Source: Clostridia bacterium (GTDB lineage: Bacteria; Bacillota; Clostridia; Christensenellales; CAG-138). Taken from it: a stretch of 64,000 nt of DNA. The notes under the pieces were generated by a model. That model was not told where the DNA came from. It did no database searches and saw only the letters and a program-made list of their open reading frames with translations. Numbering within the stretch: the first letter of the stretch is position 1; each line of letters opens with the position of its first letter. Position numbers and translations under genes: made by a program. Positions 1 to 7,589 of the stretch are shown here, one piece after another. The stretch is taken from contig JAFWVQ010000026.1 in NCBI GenBank assembly GCA_017523925.1, forward strand, positions 1 to 64,000, read 5' to 3'.

Positions 1-536
1 AGCACAACGCCGGTGGGGTTGCCGGGGTTGGTGAACCTGATCGCGCGGGTGTTTTCGTTATAAGCTTCCTCGAGCTTCTCGCGGAAGGCATAGCGGTAGC
101 CGCCCTCGGGAGTGGTGGTGATGGGACGGATAACGCCGCCTGCACTCTTAACGAAGGTGTTGTAATTGGGATAGAAGGGTTCGGGGATGATGACCTCGCT
201 GCCCTCGTCCAAGATGGAGAGCATGAGCATCTGCAGCGCCTCGCTGCCGCCGGTGGTGATGAGGATCTCGTTCTCATCGTAGTGGATGCCGAGCTTATCG
301 TAATAATGCTGAACAGCCTTGATGAGCACGGGCATACCGGGGGAAGCCGCGTATTCAAGAACCGGATTATCGAAATTCTGGATAGCGTAGTAGTAGTTGG
401 GCGGAGTTTCGATATCGGGCTGGCCGATGTTCAGGTGGTAGATCTTCTTGCCCTTTGCCTTGGCTTCCACGGCATAGGGATGGAACTTGCGCATGGGCGA
501 AAGATTGCAGGCCTGCGCTTTTTGAGAGATCTTCAT
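1..536 (-). CDS. Class I/II pyridoxal-phosphate aminotransferase, C-terminus beyond the window
   Basis: This is the N-terminal part of a fold-type I aminotransferase, probably acting on aspartate or another amino acid with 2-oxoglutarate. The visible protein starts MKISQKAQACNLSPMRKF and then shows the family's substrate-side motif LNIGQPDIETPP, the stretch YAASPGMPVL, the cofactor-binding loop ITTGGSEALQMLM, and FTNPGNPTGVVL near the window edge. The PLP lysine lies outside the window. The ATG at 534-536 is preceded by CGGAGGC, a good ribosome binding site. Substrate specificity cannot be told from this part. The gene is transcribed off the left edge. Confidence 0.9.
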   Translation of the reverse strand, partial: MKISQKAQACNLSPMRKFHPYAVEAKAKGKKIYHLNIGQPDIETPPNYYYAIQNFDNPVLEYAASPGMPVLIKAVQHYYDKLGIHYDENEILITTGGSEALQMLMLSILDEGSEVIIPEPFYPNYNTFVKSAGGVIRPITTTPEGGYRYAFREKLEEAYNENTRAIRFTNPGNPTGVV

Positions 537-888
537 TTTTTGCCTCCGAAAAGTCTTTATATGTTGTATTCGGCGAAGCGATCGGAAAGCTCCGCTCTCC
601 CCCGCTTCGTTTGTAATACTATCCCACACCTAAAACCTTGATTTGGACGGAATCTTTTCCGCTGTATCTGCTTCGTTCAATCTTGATTGACGCTCCGAGT
701 CAATCTGCGATTCTCCTCATTGATCCGGCGAAAAATCTGCTCGCCCACTCTCAATGTTTTAGATGCAGGATAGTATAAAATTACCGCTATATTTTAGCAT
801 TTTAATGCGCGAATGGCAATATAGCCCCGCCGAAGCGGAGCTATATATTTATTATTCATTTTTATTCTGAAGCTATGCGCAGATGAAG
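537..888. other. Intergenic region, no gene seen
   Basis: About 350 bases of fairly AT-rich sequence separate the aminotransferase start from the first island gene. Two small hairpins are visible: GATTGAC/GTCAATC at 685-705 and ATAGCCCCGC/GCGGAGCTAT at 821-844. The second could act as a weak transcript end for the minus-strand gene at 889, but it lacks a clear T-run on that strand. No convincing open reading frame is present. Confidence 0.5.
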
Positions 889-1407
889 TTAATCATACCA
901 CGAGCTTGCGGGGCGGTAGCCGTCGATATAAACGAATATCTTGCCGTCCTTTGGCTCGGACAAAGCCATTCCCGTATAATGCACTCTGTCGCAAATGGAG
1001 AAAAAAGAAAACTTTACGCCATACTTGTTTTCAAATTCCTCAATACCTTCAAAGCTGCAATTTGTATTGTATTCAACATCGCTCTTTTTTCCATCCCATA
1101 AGAGAAGGTAAACATCCGATGACTGCATCCCCTCGTTATATCCTTCAAGCTCATCAAGCTCCAAGCTGTAACATAGCAATAATGAATAATCCATTCCTGT
1201 TGTTATTCTTCCTTCCATAAGCTGCGCGTTATCCGGGATGATGTAGCCGTACTTTTGCTCAACGCCCTGCCGCATGGATTCGGAAATACCGTTTAGCGCC
1301 ACTTCTTCGTCCTCAACACAGGAGATACAAGCAAACGCCATGCACAGCAAGCTGTAAAAAAGAGCAATTATCTTTTTGAATTCTTTTGCAAATCCACTAG
1401 TTCTCAT
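889..1407 (-). CDS. Membrane-anchored protein of the island's small paralogue family (copy A)
   Basis: A 172-residue protein of unknown family with one N-terminal hydrophobic segment (about residues 11-30, ending in a Cys-containing stretch FACISC, possibly a lipoprotein signal or an uncleaved anchor) and an extracytoplasmic part. It is clearly related to the proteins at 1490-2011 and 2559-3065. Shared blocks are GISESMRQGVEQKYG, then IPDNAQLMEG, then LELDELEGYNEGMQSSD. Its ATG is embedded in a 3' remnant of the large secreted gene (see 1397-1450), the same start-stop overlap as in the intact pair at 3055-3065. By position and topology it may be an orphan immunity-like protein; that is inference. 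Stop is TAA. Confidence 0.75.
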   Translation of the reverse strand: MRTSGFAKEFKKIIALFYSLLCMAFACISCVEDEEVALNGISESMRQGVEQKYGYIIPDNAQLMEGRITTGMDYSLLLCYSLELDELEGYNEGMQSSDVYLLLWDGKKSDVEYNTNCSFEGIEEFENKYGVKFSFFSICDRVHYTGMALSEPKDGKIFVYIDGYRPASSWYD

Positions 1408-1450
1408 TGCTTATCGTCACTCCGTTTTCAAAAGTTTGACCTTGCATCCG
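1397..1450 (-). pseudogene. 3' tail remnant of a lost copy of the large secreted gene
   Basis: Read on the minus strand this stretch encodes QGQTFENGVTISNEN followed by TAG. The intact 530-residue protein at 3055-4647 ends KGQTMENGVIISNGN followed by TAA. The stop overlaps the start of the small gene at 1407 in the same way: the ATG lies in the codons for Ser-Asn-Glu/Gly. Upstream similarity fades within a few codons, so only the last 15 or so codons of an ancestral large gene are left. Confidence 0.75.
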
Positions 1451-1489
1451 TTTTAATGCCTAACCGGTTGCCAAGCTCGATGCTAAACT

Positions 1490-2011
1490 CTAATGGACGC
1501 ATAGAAACACCGTAAGAACCCCGTCCTCGATATCCGTGAAGAAAACCGTTGTGAAAGCATCTTTCTCCGTACCAAGACAATGCGTAAATTCCTTGCCGCT
1601 TCTTGCCATGTATTCCTCCGCCGCATCTATCCTGTCCGGCGGATATGATGCTGTTTGTGAACCATCGGACATAAGCTTCACCACCTGCTCCGCATTCATG
1701 GACTTCTCATATCCCGGCAGCTTCTCCGGCTCGACCTCAAAAGCAAGCAGTGTCCACACCTCACGAATACCGACATGCTTCCCTTCAATAAGCTTTGCGT
1801 GATCCGGTATGGCAATACCGCAGTTTTCCTTGATGTATTCTTTCAAGGATTCGGAAATGCCTGTTATGCGCCTTCCCGAATTCAGCTTTGCACATGAAAA
1901 ATACCCAAACGAAGCAGCACACACAACGCCTCCCAACACCGCTAAAGCGATCACTACTGCAAGCGCATCCTTAAACAAGCTTCTGCCGAGCAAGCTTCTT
2001 TCACCGTTCAT
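1490..2011 (-). CDS. Membrane-anchored protein of the island's small paralogue family (copy B)
   Basis: A 173-residue protein with a single membrane segment (about residues 14-34, ALAVVIALAVLGGVVCAASF) and an outer domain. It shares with copies A and C the blocks GISESLKEYIKENCG, IPDHAKLIEG and VEPEKLPGYEKSMNAEQ. Function is unknown. Its start codon lies inside a second tail remnant of the large secreted gene (2001-2051). The gap to copy A is about 80 bases, so the small genes are probably transcribed together in the minus direction. Stop is TAG. An immunity-like role is possible from context only. Confidence 0.75.
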   Translation of the reverse strand: MNGERSLLGRSLFKDALAVVIALAVLGGVVCAASFGYFSCAKLNSGRRITGISESLKEYIKENCGIAIPDHAKLIEGKHVGIREVWTLLAFEVEPEKLPGYEKSMNAEQVVKLMSDGSQTASYPPDRIDAAEEYMARSGKEFTHCLGTEKDAFTTVFFTDIEDGVLTVFLCVH

Positions 2012-2051
2012 TGCTTATCGTCACTCCTTTTCCAAAGGTTTGACCTTCCCC
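2001..2051 (-). pseudogene. Second 3' tail remnant of the large secreted gene
   Basis: On the minus strand this encodes EGQTFGKGVTISNER followed by TGA, matching the end of the intact large protein (KGQTMENGVIISNGN). The ATG of the small gene at 2011 overlaps it in the same register as in the intact pair. The codons for Val-Thr-Ile-Ser-Asn are the same bases as in the 1397 remnant, so the two small genes and their leaders come from duplication of a two-gene unit. Confidence 0.7.
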
Positions 2052-2127
2052 AAGCAAGTATAGTAGTTCAAATTTTGTTTGTCAAGTATAATTTATTGTT
2101 TTTCGATAATCAGCCGCCGGTTGGCTG

Positions 2128-2159
2128 AAAAAACTGCGCCCGTTCGAGTTCGGGCGCAG
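2128..2159 (-). terminator. Rho-independent terminator downstream of the desulfidase-gene fragment
   Basis: A perfect 9-bp stem (CTGCGCCCG at 2134-2142, CGGGCGCAG at 2151-2159) is followed on the minus strand by six T. It lies about 45 bases past the stop of the 2205 fragment and was plausibly the native terminator of that gene before the island was inserted. Confidence 0.75.
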
Positions 2160-2204
2160 CGATAGTTTTTCTGTTTGAATTATTATTCGGCAAAAGCTTT
2201 GCTC

Positions 2205-2545
2205 TTATTCCTCATCCGTCATTATCCTAAGTATCTCCCTATCGGTCTCGCGCATACCGTCGTTGCCGAGGCGGCCGACGTTTTTCAGCGTGTTTTCAAC
2301 GCCCTTTGAAACTATGCCGTCGCCCGCGTAGAACTGGGAGCCGTTCATATAGATGCCGTACCCGAGCAGCCCCGCATTGACCGCCGCCGCGATCTTGCCC
2401 GCGCAGCTTGCCTTCGCGCCGTCGCAGACAACGCCGGAGATTATCGCGAGGGAGTTTACGAGGGTATGGGCGATTATGTCGTAATCGCCGCCAAGAAGAT
2501 ATGCTATGCCCGCCGCCGCGCAGTATCCCAAATGCTTGATCGCGC
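2205..2545 (-). pseudogene. Truncated 3' copy of the cysteine-desulfidase-like gene
   Basis: The last 105 or so codons of a UPF0597/YhaM-type protein are repeated here. The fragment runs from about CAAAGIAYLLGGDYDII to the C-terminus REILRIMTDEE and differs from the full-length gene at 4741-6027 by about one residue in ten. Similarity stops near position 2545; further upstream the frame meets a stop at about 2555. It lacks the N-terminal PAAGCTEP region, so it cannot be a functional enzyme. A TTG at 2529-2531 could start a 108-residue peptide, but there is no good ribosome binding site. The copy lies 15-20 bases past the stop of the 2559 gene. Confidence 0.8.
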
Positions 2546-2558
2546 TCAGGTCTTACAC

Positions 2559-3065
2559 TCATCCGTTTATCACAGACCAGACTTTTACAATATCCCCCGA
2601 ATTCAGTTCATATCGAACAACGCCATCATGCACCGATTTTATAGTCAATTGAGTAAAAACATGGCTCCCCGTAGCTCTGTTATCCCCATTCTCACCGTTA
2701 TGAGACGAACTATACAAAAGCTGCAAAAGCTCGGCTTCATCCATTGATGCGCCATACCCATCCAACTCATCCATAGCCACCTCAAAAACAAGCGTTAAAT
2801 TCGAATCACGAAAGCTTGCAGTGGCTTCGCCGCAGATAAGGACTGCCGTATCCGGTATGCATATTCCGGTATCTTCATATACTGCCATACGCAGTTCCTC
2901 GCTAAGTGATTTGATCTCGGTATGCGTATCACTGCCTAAACCGCACACAAGCAGATAGTTGCACGAGTACACCAGAAGTATGCAGACCGCAAGTATCCCT
3001 ATGAAAAGAAGAAGTATTTTGCTCTTTTCGCAAAGAAAGTGCTTTATTTCGCTTTTAGTTTCCAT
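2559..3065 (-). CDS. Membrane-anchored protein paired with the secreted 530-residue protein (copy C)
   Basis: A 168-residue protein with a membrane segment (about residues 16-40, ILLLFIGILAVCILLVYSCN) and an outer domain homologous to copies A and B. Shared blocks are SLSEELRMAVYEDTG, IPDTAVLICGE and VAMDELDGYGASMDEAE. Its ATG at 3063-3065 overlaps the last codons of the upstream 530-residue gene by 11 bases, which implies translational coupling. A cognate protective (immunity) role against the secreted partner is the simplest hypothesis for a coupled, duplicated, membrane-tethered protein, but nothing in the sequence proves it. Stop is TGA. Confidence 0.75.
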   Translation of the reverse strand: METKSEIKHFLCEKSKILLLFIGILAVCILLVYSCNYLLVCGLGSDTHTEIKSLSEELRMAVYEDTGICIPDTAVLICGEATASFRDSNLTLVFEVAMDELDGYGASMDEAELLQLLYSSSHNGENGDNRATGSHVFTQLTIKSVHDGVVRYELNSGDIVKVWSVING

Positions 3066-4647
3066 TGCTTATTATCACCCCATTTTCCATAGTCTGTCCC
3101 TTAGTCCAAGTTAGGGTGAAAGCGCAATTCCCATCAATCTCAAAATTGCAAGCCTCACCTCCATGATGCAGCTCCCACATATCCCATTCTTCAATCCCAA
3201 TCTTAGGAATCTTTTTTTCGCTCGGACTCCAATCATACACATCATGCAATTCATAGAATACATAAGCAGTGTATGTATTGCCTACCTTTTTGTAGGTACA
3301 ACTTATGCATGTCGTGTACGATCCAATTGCAAGTTTCCAATCACAAAACGAACTCGAGTCAGTATTGCAGCCAAATGCCGCAATGGTCTTGATGCTCTGA
3401 TTCTGAGATGTAGCGGATGCCTCTACCGCGCTAATCAATCTGTTCATATCCCTATTACGAAGCGTTTTAGCAGTGTCCCATTCATTAATCACTCTTTCGA
3501 AATTAATATGTTCTCTGCATCCTTTCATATTCAGTAAATACTGTGATAACATATTGCCTGCATTAGGATATATAATCAGAGCCCCCACTCTAACACGATT
3601 AATCAAATCCAATGTATTTGCAATACCAGCTCTGCGTACCGCCTCGCTTTTCTTATAGTATCTCGATTCTGAACCAGCAACCTTGACATCATGCGGTTCA
3701 TTCAAGCCATCTATGATATGTTGAGCGAGCGGAGTAACGTTAATTGTTGAAGAAAAACCCAATAAAACATAAAAAGTCTTCTTTCTTCCCGTAACCTTGT
3801 GCGTTGCGGTAATCTTTGTGCCGCCATACGCACCGCTATTACCGATAACTTTACCGTTTGAATAAACTGCTTTTGTGTTGCTTAAGGAATATGTGAAATC
3901 ATCAGCAAGCGTGAACAGTTCGTTTGAGTATCCCTTGTTGACAACAACAAACCCGCTGCCGCCGACTACAACTTCAATGTTTCTGATGCTTGAATTCTCC
4001 GAAAGCTCTCTCTTCGTGGATGAAGCCGTGTTTCCGTAATAGGATGTTGTCATAGCTCTCCATACACGCTTATCTTTCTCATCACCACTTCCAAGGGAAC
4101 TGCTCATTGCAATTGACGAACCGTTCGCATAAAGATATTTATAATTGAATGCGCTCTTAAGATGACAACCTCCGCTTGCATCAATATAAGCTGTCCATCG
4201 GCAATGTGCAGGAACAGTGCCGTTCACAGTAACAAGAACTACTTCATTGCTTGCTTTGTTTGCCGATGGTACTCCAAGGAATTTTGTACTATTGCTATCC
4301 ATGCGAATAGTATAATAATCGCCGCTTTTAGTAACCCTCCACTTAATACTGTTTCCGAGGTTTGCGAGCAACCCGGATTGAGTTGTAAGATTCGTTTTCA
4401 AAAAACCTCCTGTCAACTTATTATTGAAATAATAAGTTGCGTTAGCCAATCCGGAGCTTGATCCTGGATCTCCGATAATATCGCCTTTTGTATGCGTTGC
4501 ATTATATTCTTCGAGTGTTGCTACACCGGCAAGAACATCCTCAAATGTGATGGTCTCACTTTGTTCATCCGATGTTTCGGCATGAGCAAAGCTGAATGAT
4601 AAAAAAAGCATCAAGAATGCCAAGAAGATCGAGAGTGTTTTTTTCAT
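3055..4647 (-). CDS. Large secreted protein with beta-trefoil-like and Ig-like regions, unknown C-terminal domain
   Basis: A 530-residue exported protein. It has a classical signal peptide (about residues 1-23, cleavage after SFAHA). Residues of about 65-200 (YYFNNKLTGGFL, KWRVTKSGDYYTIRM, FLGVPS) resemble a ricin-type beta-trefoil carbohydrate-binding module. Residues of about 220-300 (IEVVVGGSGFVVV, GNSGAYGGTKITAT) resemble a bacterial Ig-like domain. The C-terminal 220 residues are Cys- and Trp-rich (ELHDVYDWSPSEKK, WDMWELHHGG) and were not assigned to a family. It has its own promoter at 4683-4711, an AAAGGA ribosome binding site, and an overlapping downstream partner at 3065. Base composition is lower in GC than in the flanks, suggesting acquisition. 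A secreted effector or toxin is possible; so is a surface or binding protein. Confidence 0.7.
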   Translation of the reverse strand: MKKTLSIFLAFLMLFLSFSFAHAETSDEQSETITFEDVLAGVATLEEYNATHTKGDIIGDPGSSSGLANATYYFNNKLTGGFLKTNLTTQSGLLANLGNSIKWRVTKSGDYYTIRMDSNSTKFLGVPSANKASNEVVLVTVNGTVPAHCRWTAYIDASGGCHLKSAFNYKYLYANGSSIAMSSSLGSGDEKDKRVWRAMTTSYYGNTASSTKRELSENSSIRNIEVVVGGSGFVVVNKGYSNELFTLADDFTYSLSNTKAVYSNGKVIGNSGAYGGTKITATHKVTGRKKTFYVLLGFSSTINVTPLAQHIIDGLNEPHDVKVAGSESRYYKKSEAVRRAGIANTLDLINRVRVGALIIYPNAGNMLSQYLLNMKGCREHINFERVINEWDTAKTLRNRDMNRLISAVEASATSQNQSIKTIAAFGCNTDSSSFCDWKLAIGSYTTCISCTYKKVGNTYTAYVFYELHDVYDWSPSEKKIPKIGIEEWDMWELHHGGEACNFEIDGNCAFTLTWTKGQTMENGVIISNGN

Positions 4648-4682
4648 AGTTAAATCCTTTCACAAAAAGTAAATGCACACAC

Positions 4683-4711
4683 ATTGTAGCATGTGCATTA
4701 AAGATTGTCAA
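4683..4711 (-). promoter_or_regulatory. Sigma-A-type promoter of the large secreted gene
   Basis: On the minus strand TTGACA (4706-4711) and TACAAT (4683-4688) are separated by 17 bases. The site lies 36 bases upstream of the ATG at 4647 and just past the 3' end of the desulfidase-like gene, so the island carries its own promoter. Confidence 0.8.
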
Positions 4712-4740
4712 CAATTAGTATTTGCTCTATACTATGTATT

Positions 4741-6027
4741 TCATTCCTCATCCGTCATTATCCTGAGTATCTCCCTATCGGTCTCGCGCATACCGTCGCT
4801 GCCGAGGCGGCCGACGTTTCTGATGGTGTTTTCAACGCCCTTTGAAACGATGCCGTCGCCCGCGTAGAACTGGGAGCCGCTCATATAGATGCCGTAGCCG
4901 AGTATGCCGGCGTTGACCGCTGCCGCTATCTTGCCCGCGCAGCTCGCCTTTGCGCCGTCGCACACGACGCCCGAGATTATAGCGAGCGAGTTTACGAGCG
5001 TATGGGCGATAACGTCGTAATCTCCGCCGAGAAGATACGCTATGCCCGCCGCCGCGCCGCAGCCCGCGCTTATCGCGCCGCAGAACGCGGAGAGCCTGCC
5101 GATCCACGATTTTTGATGGATCGTGATAAGGTCGGAGAGGATAACGGCGCGAATCAATTCTTCCTCGGTTTTGTTGTACTCTTTAGCGTATTCGATAACG
5201 GGAAGCGAGGCGGTCATGCCCTGGTTGCCGCTGCCCGAAACGATTATGACCGGAAGCTCGCAGCCGCTCATTCTTGCATCTGAGCCCGCCGCGGGAGCCG
5301 CCATAGCTCTTATCTTAACGTCGTTTCCGAAGGTCGCTATAAGCGCCTTTCCGACATTTGCGCCGTAGTTATTCTTGAGCCCTTCCTCGGCTATTGCGGA
5401 GTTATAGGCTATCTGCCGCCTTATGGTTTCGCCGATGTCCGCAAGATCGACCGTATCCGCAAAGTCGATTATCTCCTTTATTGTCATCGCATCGCGCTCG
5501 GTCACAACGCCGTCCTCACCTTCGAAGGTGACGGCTTCGTTTTCGTAGACGGTCTCGCCGTTTTTCTCTATGCGAACGATATTGGTGTGGTAGTCGCTGA
5601 TTATAACGCGGGAGTATTCCCCGCCGCTTCTCGCGGTAAGGTCAATATAGAAAATTTTATCGCCTTCGGACGGGCGAACGGTCATCTTCGCAGTTTCAAG
5701 ATACTCCTTTATCCGCGCTCTGCCCGCGTCGTCCACGTCCGCTATGACCTCGAGTATGCGCTCAACGTCGCCCGCCGCGATGCCGGCCGCCGCAGCGGTT
5801 TGGATGCCCTTGAGGCCGCCGGTATTCGGAACGACCACGCTCTTTACGTTTTTTATGATATTGCCGCTGACGACTATCTCAACGCTTTCGGGCATCTTTT
5901 CAAGCACGGCGCGCGCCTTTGCGGCCGCAAAAGCGATGGCGATGGGCTCGGTGCAGCCCGCCGCGGGAACGAGCTCGGCTCTTAGGACCGAGATGTATCT
6001 TGAATAACGACTGTCCGTTTTAAGCAT
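4741..6027 (-). CDS. L-cysteine desulfidase / UPF0597 (YhaM-CyuA) family protein
   Basis: A 428-residue cytoplasmic protein of the UPF0597 family. Characterised members (archaeal CdsB, E. coli CyuA) break L-cysteine into pyruvate, ammonia and sulfide using an iron-sulfur cluster; relatives are L-serine dehydratase-like. The conserved N-terminal PAAGCTEPIAIAFAAA is present (about residues 21-36), as are the later cysteines in SAGCGAAAG and VVCDGAKASCAGK that fit cluster ligands. Length is normal. The ATG at 6027 follows a purine-rich leader with GGAGG. It has its own promoter at 6086-6114. A partial second copy of its 3' end lies at 2205-2545. Whether the substrate here is cysteine, serine or another hydroxy/thiol amino acid is not settled by sequence. 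Confidence 0.85.
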   Translation of the reverse strand: MLKTDSRYSRYISVLRAELVPAAGCTEPIAIAFAAAKARAVLEKMPESVEIVVSGNIIKNVKSVVVPNTGGLKGIQTAAAAGIAAGDVERILEVIADVDDAGRARIKEYLETAKMTVRPSEGDKIFYIDLTARSGGEYSRVIISDYHTNIVRIEKNGETVYENEAVTFEGEDGVVTERDAMTIKEIIDFADTVDLADIGETIRRQIAYNSAIAEEGLKNNYGANVGKALIATFGNDVKIRAMAAPAAGSDARMSGCELPVIIVSGSGNQGMTASLPVIEYAKEYNKTEEELIRAVILSDLITIHQKSWIGRLSAFCGAISAGCGAAAGIAYLLGGDYDVIAHTLVNSLAIISGVVCDGAKASCAGKIAAAVNAGILGYGIYMSGSQFYAGDGIVSKGVENTIRNVGRLGSDGMRETDREILRIMTDEE

Positions 6028-6085
6028 TTATTCTACCTCCGCAAAAAGCCGTATTCGGGCATATTAAGGCAAATTTACACATTAG

Positions 6086-6114
6086 ATTATAGCAGAAACC
6101 CGACGCACATTCAA
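6086..6114 (-). promoter_or_regulatory. Promoter of the cysteine-desulfidase-like gene
   Basis: Minus-strand TTGAAT (6109-6114), 17-base spacer, TATAAT (6086-6091). It lies about 60 bases upstream of the start at 6027. Confidence 0.7.
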
Positions 6115-6205
6115 GCATTCGGGCGGCTTAAAAGCACGCATATCCAAGCTTGCGGCGGCTCGAAAATGCGGCGGCATTCGTTTTGCCGAGCGATGGCTGG
6201 GCGTA

Positions 6206-6832
6206 TCAGAAGCCTGCGCAGGATGAAGCGCGCGGAGCAGGCGTGGGCTGCGCGGTCGCTGTCTGATCGGCGCTGTTTTTCGGATCGGCGTTGCTGTTAA
6301 GGTAGGACTCCACATATCCCGCAAGCTCGTCATAGCTTGCGAACATGCCGATCCTATGCGCGAGCACCTTGCCCGTGCCGTCCACGATCAGGGTCTGCGG
6401 AATGCTGTTGCTCGTAAAGAACACCTTATCAAGCTCGGGGGCGGAGCGCAGATTGCGCCATTCGAAGCCGTTTTCCGCAAGATACTGCTTCGCGCTTGCG
6501 GGCGTGCAGCCGCCTCCCTCGCAGATGACGCCGATTAGCTGAACGTCCTTTTCGGGCGTATTCGTATAATGCTTGTGAAGCTCCGAAAAATCGGGCATCT
6601 CCCTTTTGCAGGGCGGGCACCAAGTTGCCCAGTAGTTTATAACGGTGAGCTTCGCTTCGGTGAAGATCGTTGAGTCAACGGCGTTTCCGTCGAGGTCGGT
6701 CGTTGTGAAGCTTTCGATGCTCATGCCCTCCCCCGGCCCCTTGGGCGCGGCGGCAGCGGCGGTTTTATGAAGGATCGAAGGCAGTGCCGCCAGCATCAGC
6801 AAACAGGCGGCGAGTGCGATAAGCTTTTTCAT
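6206..6832 (-). CDS. TlpA/ResA-like extracytoplasmic thioredoxin
   Basis: A 208-residue exported thioredoxin-fold protein. It has an N-terminal signal sequence (MKKLIALAACLLMLAALPS), then GMSIESFTTTDLDGN, the redox motif WATWCPPCKREMP and the cis-proline region SIPQTLIVDGTGKVLAHR. Such proteins reduce or oxidise thiols outside the membrane, often taking electrons from a CcdA-type partner; one is encoded at 27136. I chose the start at 6830-6832 because it gives a signal peptide and follows AAAGGA. The low-complexity tail (TAQPTPAPRASS) is not part of the fold. The membrane-protein gene at 6889-7242 lies 56 bases upstream, so the two probably form an operon. Two dockerin-bearing relatives are at 44537 and 45335. 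Confidence 0.88.
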   Translation of the reverse strand: MKKLIALAACLLMLAALPSILHKTAAAAAPKGPGEGMSIESFTTTDLDGNAVDSTIFTEAKLTVINYWATWCPPCKREMPDFSELHKHYTNTPEKDVQLIGVICEGGGCTPASAKQYLAENGFEWRNLRSAPELDKVFFTSNSIPQTLIVDGTGKVLAHRIGMFASYDELAGYVESYLNSNADPKNSADQTATAQPTPAPRASSCAGF

Positions 6833-6888
6833 TTGGGAGTCCTTTCTGTGTTTCCGGCTCATTCCGCGTATTTGGGGATGGGCGCAGA

Positions 6889-7242
6889 TCAGTTCTTGGT
6901 GATGAGCGCTTTTATCAGCAGCCCCGCTCCGACAGCGGCAGGAACGAGCATCAGGAACATATCGAGCAGCGTGCCGTGGAAGCTGAGCCGCGTTCCGAGG
7001 ATGAGGAGCAGCACGAGCAGCGCGATAAGTATGGGAAAGAGCAGCTTGGCGATCCTGCTTTGAGTTGCAACGTAGAGAATAACGTCCAGCAGGATGAGCG
7101 CTATGACGATGCCGCCCGTGGAGATGCCCGTGCCGAAGCGATAGAAGCCCCAGGACTGAACGCGGGTGCATTTGAAAAACATCACGATGCCGACGGCAAC
7201 GAGTATGAATCCTATCAGCAGCAGGGTGTCCTTCTTTTTCAT
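6889..7242 (-). CDS. Small integral membrane protein
   Basis: A 117-residue protein with about four hydrophobic helices (LLLIGFILVAVGIVMFF, GGIVIALILLDVILYVA, LLFPILIALLVLLLIL, MFLMLVPAAVGAGLLI). No family was recognised. The ATG is preceded by GGAGGGATCATC. It is followed on the same strand by the TlpA-like gene, so a role in the same envelope redox process is possible but not shown. Confidence 0.8.
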   Translation of the reverse strand: MKKKDTLLLIGFILVAVGIVMFFKCTRVQSWGFYRFGTGISTGGIVIALILLDVILYVATQSRIAKLLFPILIALLVLLLILGTRLSFHGTLLDMFLMLVPAAVGAGLLIKALITKN

Positions 7243-7300
7243 GATGATCCCTCCGATCGTAAAGCGTTATCTTCGGCGAAACCAAATACGCCGCTCGTTT

Positions 7301-7329
7301 ATTATAGCGCGTGTCGAACGCAAAAACAA
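7301..7329 (-). promoter_or_regulatory. Candidate promoter for the 7242-6206 operon
   Basis: Minus-strand TTGTTT (7324-7329), 17-base spacer, TATAAT (7301-7306). The -10 is perfect and the -35 is weak. Confidence 0.5.
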
Positions 7330-7487
7330 TAGCGGAGGCGACTTTCCTTCAAGCGCTCAAGCGCGGCTCGATGGATGCAGACCTTGCAAAATGGCAAAAA
7401 GAAGGTGTTTTGGCACGGGTGCTACAACTTATACAACGTTTGCCATCAGAATAGAAATTCAATTCACAGAAATGTCATAATCAACGC

Positions 7488-7516
7488 TTGAATTATCGGC
7501 AAAAAGATAATATAAT
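7488..7516 (+). promoter_or_regulatory. Promoter for the membrane-protein gene at 7590
   Basis: TTGAAT (7488-7493), 17-base spacer, TATAAT (7511-7516), about 75 bases ahead of the start codon. Confidence 0.7.
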
Positions 7517-7589
7517 TCTTATTGGATCGTGAGGCGAGACCGTATCGATCCGATCACGCGTGAAAATACTACTTCCGGAGGTACTTATC

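Noticed and set aside
282..641. Plus-strand open frame opposite the aminotransferase
   Set aside because: Antisense to conserved aminotransferase motifs, with no features of its own.
2205..2531. Fragment of the desulfidase gene as an independent small gene
   Set aside because: It lacks the N-terminal catalytic region, starts only at TTG without a ribosome binding site and adjoins a near-identical full gene; treated as a truncated duplicate.
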